From positions 1 through 64,000 of the forward strand of contig JACTVC010000014.1 in assembly GCA_018417955.1 (NCBI GenBank): DNA of 64,000 nucleotides, given 5' to 3'. Position 1 is the stretch's first letter. Every line of letters begins with the position of its first letter. Below are positions 11,909 through 22,054 of the stretch, in pieces. The DNA comes from Laccaria trichodermophora (Eukaryota > Basidiomycota > Agaricomycetes > Agaricales > Hydnangiaceae). The notes under the pieces were generated by a model. It was given only the letters and a program-made list of their open reading frames with translations. It was not told the origin of the DNA and did not search any database. The translations under genes were made by a program, and so were the position numbers.

Positions 11909-12065
11909 ATGATGGTATGGTATGGTATGGTATGGTATGGAATGGTATGGAATGGTATGGTATGGAATGGTATGGTATGGAATGGTATGGTATGGTATGG
12001 AATGGAATGGTATGGTATGGTATGAGGTGGAATGGTATGTGGCATCCATACCATGGTATGATGGA
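11909..12065. repeat. TGGTA/TGGAA pentamer satellite
   Basis: An array of roughly 25-30 pentamers, mostly GGTAT with interspersed GGAAT. It is open in both directions, which produces artificial Tyr/His/Ser-rich and Trp/Tyr/Gly-rich reading frames. The pentamer is the building block of the longer minisatellite at 10250-11030, so the two arrays probably share an origin. Confidence 0.9.
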
Positions 12066-12155
12066 ATTGGTATGAGGGTCATACCACTCTGGAATGGGGT
12101 ACCACTAAGGTTCCCTAATTCAAAGAATTGGATAACCTCATAGGTACCCAAAAAT

Positions 12156-12169
12156 GGGTGACTGAAGTG
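12156..12169 (-). repeat. KDZ-type terminal sequence (right end)
   Basis: GGGTGACTGAAGTG here is the reverse complement of CACTTCAGTCACCC. The same 14 bp begin the foldback at 40766 and, inverted, end it at 46581. Beyond these 14 bases the two elements differ, as expected if the shared part is the transposase recognition or cleavage end. Confidence 0.7.
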
Positions 12170-12221
12170 CTTTACCTGACTTACTTAAGGACTTCCCCTT
12201 GACCAAGTCATTGGTGTGTAG

Positions 12222-13005
12222 AGTTTCCCCAATATCACACTACATTTATACTCAGCCTTTTTCAAGCTCCCACCTGCACCTCCCTTCCCGGACATCGACT
12301 CCGACTCTTCTACAATCTCAGATACATATACAGCGCTGCCCACTGCATTTTCTTTATGTATAGAGCGCCCGTTGCGATGTGCGTCAGTGCCAGGGGAGGC
12401 GAAAGCAAAGTCCCGGTTAGCCTGGAGCCCACAATTAGATATTATGTTAGAGCAACAGGTATTTCACCCTTCTTCAGCATCATATAGTAGATACTCAGAA
12501 TTTCTAGGAAGAAAGCCGTTGTTTAGCGAATGATGGAGAAACCACAACTACCGATCCATATTGCCCTTGTACATTGGAGTTGGAAGATATGTATTGTCAA
12601 GCCATCGACATTCGTGACTCAAACTTGCTTGATGCCACCTCATTACAAGTTGAGCTGGCGGTGCACCTGAAGAAACTTCATATACGATTTCAGGAGCTAT
12701 CCCAGCTCTGTATTTCGATTGACAAGGCGAGCCAGGCAGCATGGCTCATCAAATCACACAGTGATGCAAAGAAACACCCAATCAACTTTTTTCTGCTAGA
12801 ATTTGCTCGCTCAGATCACCCTCGAGCATCTCAACTTCGATCCCGCTGTGAACTTCAGGACCGCTTGAAGGAGAATAAGATGTTCATGGAGAGGACTGCA
12901 GAAGCGCGACAAGCGGTACAACGATATATTGAAGATCCTTTCTCATTGGTTGAGGGCCGACTTCGGTTTCGTTGTCCATCATGCACACAGAGACACATCC
13001 TTTGA
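12222..13005 (+). pseudogene. Hypothetical protein fragment after KDZ end
   Basis: The frame is open from just after a TAG at 12219-12221, crosses a 49-nt GT-AG intron (12459-12507) in phase 0 and ends with TGA at 13005, giving about 244 codons. No suitable ATG is seen near the beginning; the first in-frame Met codons are internal. The encoded part begins with a Pro/Ser/Asp-rich stretch (KLPPAPPFPDIDSDSSTISD) and continues into an amphipathic helical region with a C-terminal CPSC. The fragment starts about 50 bp after the inferred transposon end. A gene truncated or interrupted at its 5' side by the KDZ insertion is therefore plausible, but the missing half is not identified. Confidence 0.45.
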
Positions 13006-14219
13006 CAAATGGTTCAGAATTTGGTAACATGCTTTCGGGAATCGGCTGTTTCTTTGTCCTGACGTGGAGTCCCTCATCACGATGACCGCGCCAATTCACA
13101 TCAGATTCAAAGCTCAACACAAACTATCCAAGACCGCTGCAAGTCCTAGGCTCTAATCAATGAGTCATGCCAGCACCGCGTGAAATCACAAATTGGCTCA
13201 ACACAAACTATTCAAAGCCATTCGTAGGCCCGGTAGGCAATAAATTATACTTTCACCATTCATTCACGACAAGGTCCCCACCCCACAAGATCCCTGCCGA
13301 GGTACTATGGTTGTATTGGGTGAGTCTTATAATGTGAAGTTCGCAGGGTTGACTCACTTAAACTTGAAAGGTTCTCCAACTGTCGGCCTGGGGACGTCAG
13401 GATTCCGGATACTAGTAGTAATGCAGCAAAGCCAGGTCAATTGTGATGGCGAGGTTGTGCCAAGGTCGTGTTCGTTGACAAAGTTACTATTTAAATTACT
13501 AGAACTTAGTAGTAGTAAGTCACGGTGGTTGTGTTGTTGAGGAAAATGTTATGGTTGTTTACAGGAACCACTGGCAACTGCTGTACCGTCGTGACTTTCA
13601 AGTTCCCCTCCAACATTTTAACACCAGCGGCACTATAATCCGCAACTGCCTGCCATCAGCATCAGGTTCAACCCAGCGCAGCCTTCTTCGCTTTGTATGT
13701 AGTGCACTGATGCTAATACGTCTTGGTTCCCTCTCTTACACCCCTCCACCTTCTGCTTCTGATAACAAGCTGCTACTACCGCCGCCACCTTTTCTTCAGG
13801 CCCTCCAGCACCACATGCAACATCGCCCTTTTCATCGTTAATGGACGCCTGTCACGTCTCCGACCAGCAATTTTGACGTGCTTAATTCATCAGGAAATGA
13901 TCCCCCAAGGTCAAGAAATTTATCGAGTGTCATTCTGTCAAGTGACGATGAAGGATTCCGGAGAGAATGGCGGATTGCGTGAGTGACACATGTGAAGTGC
14001 AAAACAGGCCTGATTCTACGGCGAAGGTCATTTGCCTCACGACTTAGACTTTGCATCAGTCGTTCATCTCTGTCGCCTTACCTCTTGCACACTTTCGACA
14101 ACACGGTGAGTCGGTTCACAAAATATGTTCAAAGTTATTCAAATTATTTACTAAAACTACCGCCGGATGCAATGAATAGCATCTACCAGTACTTTGGAAT
14201 GTGGTAATTGCTGGCAGGC
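13006..14219. other. No supported gene
   Basis: About 1.2 kb with only short, unconnected open frames on both strands, such as 13551-13841, whose Pro/Ser/His-rich reading lacks motifs. No tandem repeat or inverted repeat of note was found. It contains the 3' flank of the minus-strand gene that ends at 14220. Confidence 0.4.
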
Positions 14220-15374
14220 TCAACAATACTGCTCGGAGGCTCCGGAAAAGCGCCCACAACGATGATTATGGAACACCCTTGTAGTCATGTGAGAATCGCA
14301 ATGGAGGCAAACCGCAAACAGCTTTTTGAAAATGGTTGGTGGTACCCCTATACTGCGGATAACTCGAGGATCATGCCATGTGCTATCCAACAACGGGAGA
14401 AACCAGTCATTCGAGATGGCTGCTACTCCCAAATCATAATATGAATGTAGTGAACCTGCTTGTTGGTCCCTCAGAATGGATAGTAGGCCAGAAGGTCTTT
14501 TACTCACCAACATGATGATGGCATTGGTCAATCTGATGATCTTCGATACTTCTTGATGTAACGAAGAGGTGGCACAATGCACATTTGGAAAACAGCGCCC
14601 AAAATTCATGGGCTTTTAAGCCTATTGCTAGCTTGGAATCAAGTGCATTCAGCTGCATAATGTCTGCCTCAGGTCTGCTTCGAAAATTCGAAAAAACATC
14701 CTTTAAACCATCATTTTTGGTGTTATCGAAGTGGGGTGCAAAACTGAGCTCAGGAGTAGTCATCGTTGGTTCACCAGCGTGACCTACAACAACTTTTCAG
14801 TTTGAGGTCATTCCGGCGGCCAAGAAATGTCTTACCAGAATTATGTGTGTCAGATCCTTGACTGATTAACGCAGGAGAAACAAACATTTGGAGCGGTTCG
14901 ATTGCAGGAACTGCATTGAAATGTCAAAGGCTTATTCGAAAGTACATGGTTCGAGGGAAAAAACACACCGGGAAGGGGGATGAAAGCTGCTGAATGCTTG
15001 CACTCCACCATCATAGAAACAGAGTTTGAAGCCCGGCCAGTTTCAACCCCATTGGAATCATCGCTGCAAGCCGCAACTTGAGACCGCACAAACGTTGAAG
15101 CATTGTCAGTAGTGGGCCACAACTGTTCCAATTGTGTTGCAAAGCCAAGCGCTCCTTTGTTCGGGGCCGGGGAAGGTGACGCCGGAGATACCGGCATCAG
15201 GTAGCAGCCTGCCCGGCCATACCGCCTTAAGACACGAGGGCGAAGATGCATAGCTCTGGGTGGCTCTGGCGAGTCAATCAAGTGTGTATCCTGTGTTGGA
15301 ATGATGCAGCGGAGCTCCGGAGGAGTGTAAGGAGATGCAAGAGCGATCGAGAGGGGGGAGGGACTCGGTGCCAT
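14220..15374 (-). CDS. Protein with two CxxC...HxxxC motifs
   Basis: The minus-strand gene is read as exons 15374-14969, 14910-14836, 14783-14508 and 14455-14220. The introns are GT-AG and 52-58 nt, and all three junctions are phase 1, giving about 330 aa. The start used is the ATG at 15374. The frame is open further upstream to about 15458 without an ATG, so an additional 5' exon is possible. The N-terminal half is Pro/Ser-rich. The C-terminal half holds two similar modules, FSKCALCHLFVTSRSIEDHQ followed by IDQC, and FKKLFAVCLHCDSHMTTRVF followed by HNHRC. Each has CX2C, then a hydrophobic-Thr stretch, then His and a final Cys, as in a degenerate CCHC/CCHH zinc site. No known family is recognised. 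Zinc binding is inference. Confidence 0.65.
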
Positions 15375-16359
15375 GATGAACAACCAACTACTACTAGTAC
15401 CAGTTTCAAAAGAGCAACCGTCGCGGACTGTGGGTTCTGGATGATTTGATGTGGCCAACTAAAGCTTTCCATTTTATAGTTTGTGTCAGAGTCATCGGCT
15501 GACTTGAAGTTCAGCACAGAGTGCTTCCAAAATGCGCATTCAAAAAGTCATGGCTGAGACTCTCTCTGGGAGTCCAATTCGAACTGGCAGTGATGGATGG
15601 CATCACTGATGTGGTCAGCGTGATATCATCAAAGCATAAATCTTCCGATAAGCTTTATGATATTTCAATTTCAATTCAACAAGTTGACATCCATCTTAGA
15701 TCTACATCTACGAGAGATTAACGGTAACTAAAAAGTTCGCTTCACATAAATTAGTACATACTAACCCGGGTAAAATATTGATGATCGCAGATGGAACGTC
15801 CCTCACGCGTGGTACTAGTAGTAACTTCGTGCCTAAAACCGCAGATGCAAACTTTCCACCAGCCGCGGGGTCATCAGAGTCAAGCTGAACACTTGAGATT
15901 CAGAGCGTCACTAGTACTTGGTTACAGTAGGCCTCTGAAATTATAACAACCTGCAATGTGAGCTAGTAGGCTACTCCGAAGTGAGCTGAACACTGATCAA
16001 ACTTCAGTCTTCAATTGGGAACTTGAAGGCTGAAACATCCCCGGACCTGCGTAGCTCCCGAATACAGCATTAAATTCAACTAAATAAGTAAGTATATTCG
16101 GAACTTGAGTGTACATACTAAGGTGTGATTACATTGGCGATGATCACGGTCTTGCCAAATATGGCGTTGATACGAAACGCACATCCATCAGCCCCTTGAT
16201 TATTATTAATGGCTGATGTCGTCTGAAACAAACAAACAAACACACACAGCGTCATCTCAGAAAGTTATAATAAAACTCCCAAAGTCAAAGTTCTTGACCA
16301 ACCCCGACCTGCCACCTCGCTTGCAAAACGATTTCATTTCAAGTCCTTCCCGTAATAAT
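15375..16359. other. No supported gene
   Basis: This approximately 1-kb interval holds no convincing coding frame. The only notable sequence is a short microsatellite-like stretch near 16228 (caaacaaacaaacacacaca). A 5' exon of the minus-strand gene ending at 14220 could lie in its first few hundred bases, but I could not fix one. Confidence 0.35.
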
Positions 16360-16793
16360 GGCTTCTCAGGAAAATCAGCGACCAGCTGAACAATCATGCG
16401 ATAAATGACCATCACAAGCGGTGGATGCTTTGCAGCAGGGTCCCCGAAAAAAGCCGTTAGTTGCTTGTTTTGCCTTACCATGCAGTTTACATCGACCCTC
16501 CCCTACAGTCGCGCTACCGACCCTCTTGTCCATCATGGGAGACACTTCGGGAGAACCATACATGCACTGTGCAATGTGCATGCCTTAATCGAACAGGGTA
16601 TTGGTCGCATGCTCCGGCTTTCTGAAAACCCAGATGAAATATTCACATTGCAGTTAGTATTTGGCATCTTTATGATCTTTTAGCATGTTTCTTCGATTAA
16701 CATCACAGGGAGCGGAGAGAACATGAAGTCTTTCTCGCTTTGCTTAGGGCTGTTCCCGGTTTACAATCTCCAGCAATTATCGTGTTATCTGGT
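16360..16793 (+). pseudogene. Truncated fragment of a hypothetical gene
   Basis: Coding-like exon remnants on the plus strand. The frame from 16405 reads into HALIEQGIGRMLRLSENPDE, after which a GT...AG stretch of about 56 nt (gttagta at 16651 to cacag at 16708) leads to an exon reading REHEVFLALLRAVPGL and then VLSG. The fragment stops where the tandem repeat block begins at about 16800. The N-terminal part has several frame options, so the exact gene model is not secure. The helical, charged composition resembles multicopy hypothetical proteins of Agaricomycetes. No function is known. Confidence 0.45.
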
Positions 16794-16801
16794 ATGACTG
16801 T

Positions 16802-17600
16802 TTTTCCCTGCCGAATTCTTCCAGATGGTCTCGCACGACACATTTCATGCATGTATGTCCTTTACTCTACGATCATTTTACTAGTTACATTTGGTCAAAA
16901 ACCTTAGTCAGTATGGCTTACCTTTCGAAGATCACAAAATCCATCGCTTATTGCATTACTTGGTACTGCTTCTGTCTCACTTCATACTTCTGGGGAATTC
17001 TCGTACGACTTATTTCCTTCAAGTCTGACCTTCACCATCATAATTCTACTCATTACATCGGCTTGAAAATCTCCATCGATACGGCTGACCTGTTGGAAGC
17101 CACAAAGTCAATCGTTTATTGTATTACCTGGTACTGTTTTTGTCTCACTGAATACTTCCAGGCCATTCTCGCACCACATATTCCCTCCTGGTGTGATCAA
17201 CTGCCGAATTCTTCCAGATGGTCTCGCACGACACATTTCATGCATGTATGTCCTTTACTCTACGATCATTTTACTAGTTACATTTGGTTAAAAACCTTAG
17301 TCAGTATGGCTTACCTTTCGAAGATCACAAAATCCATCGCTCATTGCATACCTTGGTACTGCTTCTGTCTCACTGCATACTTCTGGGGAATTCTCGTACG
17401 ACTTATTTCCTTCAAGTCTGACCTTCACCATCATAATTCTACTCATTACATCGGCTTGAAAATCTCCATCGATACGGCTGACCTGTTGGAAGCCACAAAG
17501 TCAATCGTTTATTGTATTACCTGGTACTGTTTTTGTCTCACTGAATACTTCCATGCCATTCTCGCACCACATATTCCTTCCTGGTGTGATCAAAGTCCAT
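16802..17600. repeat. 393-bp tandem duplication with internal half-repeats
   Basis: The phrase tgccgaattcttccagatgg occurs at 16809 and 17202, fixing a 393-bp period, and the two copies are nearly identical. Each copy contains two related sub-blocks built around tactgcttctgtctcact and tactgtttttgtctcactg. A weaker third copy continues to about 17700. Because 393 is divisible by three, a 251-codon frame stays open (16847-17602) and repeats a 131-residue hydrophobic block. I see no start context, splice partners or family, so I treat it as satellite DNA rather than a gene. Confidence 0.75.
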
Positions 17601-17700
17601 GATGCCTTCATTTGTTACATTGTCTTGTAACACTCACCCACCGTGGCTTACCTTTCCCAAACCACAAAACTCATCATTTCTTGTAATTCCTGGTACTACC

Positions 17701-20361
17701 AGAAAGTCTGTGCGGTGTCTGTGAAAGTCACAAAGTACATCGCTACATATCTGGTTTGATGCTGCAGGTCTCTCATCAACTCCTTGGAGGCTTTCCTAAG
17801 AACCCATCGTTCCTCTGGGTCTGGCCATCTCACCCAAGTCTCACCCGATCTTTTTCTTCTTATTGTTGTCAAAACTCAGCGCATGTTTTGCAATGGAAAA
17901 AATTATTTTGTACATGGCGAAAAGTCACAACTTCACCACCATTTATATTGGTTGAAAAAGGGGTCTGCAAGGCTTTTAAAAATTTTTGACATTTTACATT
18001 TTGAAAGCTTTGTAAGGTTTAGTAGTCACTTGCCTGTTGAACCCCAATTTCCCGATGGAGTTTGGAGGTAGAAACCAAGTAGAAACAATGGTATGTCAGA
18101 AATCTTGACTTACACGTATTCTCTCATGTCTGTTTTACTTCACTATTTGACTATGTGACTATATGGACAGCGAATACGATCTCTTTTGAAAAACTGCGTT
18201 TGCGTATGATATGTACAATGGGGCCTTGGTTCGTTGCTGCCTGACCCCAGGACATCCTCGGTCGAAGTTTCCGCAACGACCTCACATTCTTTCGCCATTA
18301 CTCTGGCGACTGGCTAGCCTGTTTGGCAATTCTAGAGCCAGAATGAGATACCCAAATGTCCTTGGATATGTAGGAACTTGAGTTCGTGGACTCGTTTGGG
18401 AAGCGGACGTGTCAGGTGGGTTTAGACGGCTACCTTGCGACGAGGAACGCTGATCTTTTAGATCAGCAGCATGAGAAGCACGAGGGGCTCTTCTCGTGAA
18501 AGAGGGCTTGAAGGCTAATCAGTGTCATGCATTAGGTTCACTTGGACGGGTGCTTCCCTCTGACATCGCAGTAAAGACTGCCACCTCATATTCAAGGAAT
18601 CTGGCCAAGTCTCAATCTGTCACTGCGCTATCACCATCGATTCCAATCCCTGAATAGCCTTGACGCGCAATCTAAGGGCTATATCGACGTTTCTCATGGA
18701 CCAAGTAAAGCTATTCAAAGGACAGGGCATGTCGGCGAAGGGCAACTCAAGGGCAACTTGAAGTCCCAACTTGCACAGGCCTGGCAGAATGGATGATGAA
18801 CACTCCTATGTTAGCACCAACTATCTCCCCATCGAGACGGACATTGAAATTCGTACTGGTCCTCCTCCTCCCTCAAAAACATCAACATGGCAGTATAATC
18901 CAAATCTTGAAACTCTGACTGCAATATCGCGCTAATCATTCTTACACAGCGTCAAACTTTCCAAGTACTGGCCCTTTGCGGCGCACTTCGCCCTAATCGC
19001 CTTTGTATCCCATCAGGAAAATCACATCACGTGTGGCACGTGTGGCGCCACGCCTCTCATTCAAACCACGCTCAGCCACACTCTCACAAACAAGGATGGG
19101 GACATTATACTTGCGGTGGCAACCAACCCACCACAATCGTTCGTGGCACCACAATCCTGCCACAAGCTCATCATAATTCCATTATGGGGCCACAAACCTA
19201 GGTTCTGAATTATCGCACCACGCTGCTCAAAAAATGACACAGGAAGAATCATTTTTTTTGTATTACTATACTACGTACAAAAACACCATGTAATACTGTT
19301 GTAAAAACCAATTCGACGACCTGACAAATTGATAAGAATGATTCGGAACACAATCACGGGAACTCACTGAAACATCCTTGATGTGGCCTCCTCCGTAGGA
19401 TTGATGAGGTTCGGGTTCATAGAAAAGCACACTAGGAAATGCAAAACATTGTAAGTGGGTTGGGACAAACATGGAACGGCAGATACTTACCATCACATTT
19501 TAAATACAACACGAACGACATTCTGAGTCGTCGTTCGGCTACCACGTCGCTGAGCGCGAGACCTGAGTTCACCTTGGCTCGTCGCAGTCTACTTCTGTTC
19601 GTAGGTGCTGGTCATCCTTCGCGTGGATGGTCGTGGTCGAGTTTCGCTGATGCTGCTTTGCCTCGGCTTGTGGGCAGTGGTTGTCGTTGGCGTTGGCTGT
19701 CGTTGAAGGCTTCGTTGCAGATGGTGTGGCATGGCATTGCCACGTCGTTGTTGTGTAAGATTGATTGAGGGTGGTCGGACGATGGTTGTTGTATACCACA
19801 TCGCCGTCGGCGACGTTGCATACCTGGACAAGTGTGAGTATGATTGTGCAAAGATAGCGTTGTACAGGAAAAGCACCTTGGATGTTGTCATGAAGAATCT
19901 TGCGATGACCTGCTTTTCTTGTCAAAAAAGGAGAGGGGAGGGGAACCAAATGGCTCACCTGGTTGCCCGTCGTTTGTTATATCGTTGGTCCGTTCTTGGT
20001 TGCCACGTCACCGACAGCAATGTCGCCCCCTGAGCCTTGTATTAGAAGAGGAGAAAGCAGGGAGAAAGGGAGGGGGTTTGAGTGGCAGACCTCAAGTAAC
20101 AAGTGACGACGACATGCGTGGTCAGCGTCTGGTTGACGTGGCACGTCCGATGAGGTGCCAGGTCGTTGTTGTTGCTGTTAGGTAGGTCGTTGTTATTGTC
20201 ATTGGTGTGCAGTGTTAGTTGGGAGCAGGTTACCGAACATGGTGGTCGATGGTGGTGGTGACGCAGCGGAGGGGGGAAGACCTTGAGGATAAGGAGGGAG
20301 CTCGACGGGAAGAGTCGGAGAGTGGAGGAAAAGTCACAAGTCCAAAGTTCGGACGTTCAAC
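17701..20361. other. Long interval without supported gene
   Basis: Many short open frames on both strands, none with recognisable motifs. From about 19020 to 20480 the sequence is enriched in TGGCAC, GTGCCA, CCACGTC and CGTTGTTG phrases, giving an irregular, partly palindromic texture such as gtgtggcacgtgtggcgccacg near 19030. This looks like decayed low-complexity DNA. No RNA gene was recognised. Confidence 0.35.
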
Positions 20362-22054
20362 ATGTCGCGTGATCAATACTTACACATGCGACAACAAATC
20401 TGTGGCGTGAAAGATTATTGTGACGCGCGTGGCTCAGTTGATCCGAAGATCAAAATTATGGCGGCGTGGTGCCAGATCCATCACTCCGGCCACACTCCGC
20501 CACGCGATCACGACCTGCCACGGATTTGTGATTTTCCTGATGCCTTGGCCTGTCTCCGCTACCTAGATGGCCGCGACTTCAACGTCAATTCCCGCCGACC
20601 TCGATATCGAGAAGTCGATGGCTCTGTTTCGTATGCGACATCTTACGCTCCCCTCCAATCCGACATCACAACTGCTGCCTCATTAGCAGCTTCGGTAACA
20701 CGTGTTGGAGACGGATGGTGGGCGATAGGCTACATTTGGCGCTGTATTTTTGTGGTCATGGAGCGAGGGGAATTTCGGCAAAAGGTCTATCGCAAGCGAT
20801 CTCAAGTAGGCCCCCTGCACCTCACCACTTTACTCGAAAAAGTATCATGGTCGTCATATACATCACCCTTTTCGCCACATTTGCTATCGATTATTCCTCC
20901 AGCTTTGACAGGCTCATTTATCTGGGAGGCTGCGGACACGCAAATACTGGGATGGATACCCCTCGCCATCTCAAACGGAACCGCAGATTATGTTGGCGCA
21001 CCTTACTTGGGTGACATTTGGAAGTCTCCGGTCCTGTCAATGGCGTCGGCTTCTGCAAGCATCGCATGGATGCTCCAGTCAGAGACCCCCTTGGATATAA
21101 CAGAACTTAAACCATCCACAACTTTTCGGCGTGTTATCCAAGGAGCGCAACACATCTCCACCAATTCTACCCTGTCTAAAGTTATAATCCCTTACTTTGC
21201 CGTAGATGCTTTCGAGTCGTTGCAAGACCCCCCAGGTCTTGACGGACACACAGGTATCCTTACTTGGAAACCAGACGGCAGGTGAATATAACCCTTTTGC
21301 GAATATGGCAAACGGATTTGGTGGGTTCCTACCCGACGTACAGTGGGGAGAAGGACCACAAACTCCTATATCGGGACGTCAGGACACGCCTATATTAGAA
21401 ACACGACTGTTCGCCGTCGTGATTTATACTCCCCCTTCGCCCGACCTTCCTCACTCCACCATTCAAGTGTGCCCACAGAATTATACGATCGACCCGGGCT
21501 TCCAAATCAGCTTGTTTGGCAGCGTGAACAATTCCTGGAGCATCTTGCCCTGTTTTGGTATTGCAAATGTGTCGTACCGGGCTGGAGTATTCAGCGGTCG
21601 AGACTGTAAAATCATTTCTCCGAATGTCGTGGAAGCACAGGCTCCCTTTTCGCTCATCGGAAATCCATTCCCTTCGGGAGCACTGGGATTAACACCAGCC
21701 CCGGTAATCAATCTTATACTATCTACGTATGCTATTCCCTCGAACTATGGGACACGCAGAAACCTGGCTCACTGGAGAGTATACCTTTGGGTAGCGCTGC
21801 ATCTTTGGGTGTTAGCATCAGGCTTGCTTTTCGTTTACGTTCAAAGTCATTGTGATCACCCGTGGGTCGAGGATCCGACCATGGCTGTCTTCTGGCTAGA
21901 CACGAGAGTGGTCCTTACCAACTCAGAGGCACGGCGTGTCTCAGACCCATGGAAGCCTGGAACGGAGGTTCGGGAAGATGGAATGCTTATACTCGATCAC
22001 AACGAAGCCGGTCAACGCTTGGTGCAAGTCAGGAGGGATAGTGGTTCGCGTTAG
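20362..22054 (+). pseudogene. Frameshifted membrane protein pseudogene
   Basis: One protein is spread over several frames. Frame 1 runs from 20362 through ITTAASLAASVTRVGDGWWA and WRCIFVVMER at 20764. The sense then continues in a second frame (GISAKGLSQAISSRPPAPHH, then the hydrophobic IMVVIYITLFATFAID) to about 20895. It returns to frame 1 at PALTGSFIWEAADT and shifts again near 21232, at a run of six C, into a frame that ends at 22054. That last frame contains LLGNQTAGEYNPFANMANGF, several N-glycosylation-like NXS/T sites and a membrane segment (VYLWVALHLWVLASGLLFVY). The alternation gives at least three frameshifts. The family is a large extracellular-plus-membrane protein type seen in Agaricomycetes, function unknown. 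The 5' start is not identified. Confidence 0.65.

Larger units (their letters stand above)
6600..12169 (+). mobile_element. KDZ transposon, right end identified
   Basis: The element contains the intact transposase, two satellite blocks and a right terminus. The right end is inferred from GGGTGACTGAAGTG at 12156-12169, which matches both ends of the foldback element at 40766-46581, where the ends are proven by a perfect 8-bp target duplication. The base after 12169 is host sequence (ctttacct would be the duplicated target). No matching left terminus is visible before 6600, so the start given is simply the start codon. The left end may be deleted, diverged or further upstream. Confidence 0.6.

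Noticed and set aside
11759..12151. Long frames on both strands through the GGTAT pentamer array
   Set aside because: They repeat TIPYH and GMVWY-type peptides dictated by a 5-bp repeat and have no splice signals or motifs.
19439..20185. Several overlapping frames of about 100 codons
   Set aside because: They are on both strands in sequence rich in CGTTGT and TGGCAC phrases. No family motif or splice support was found.
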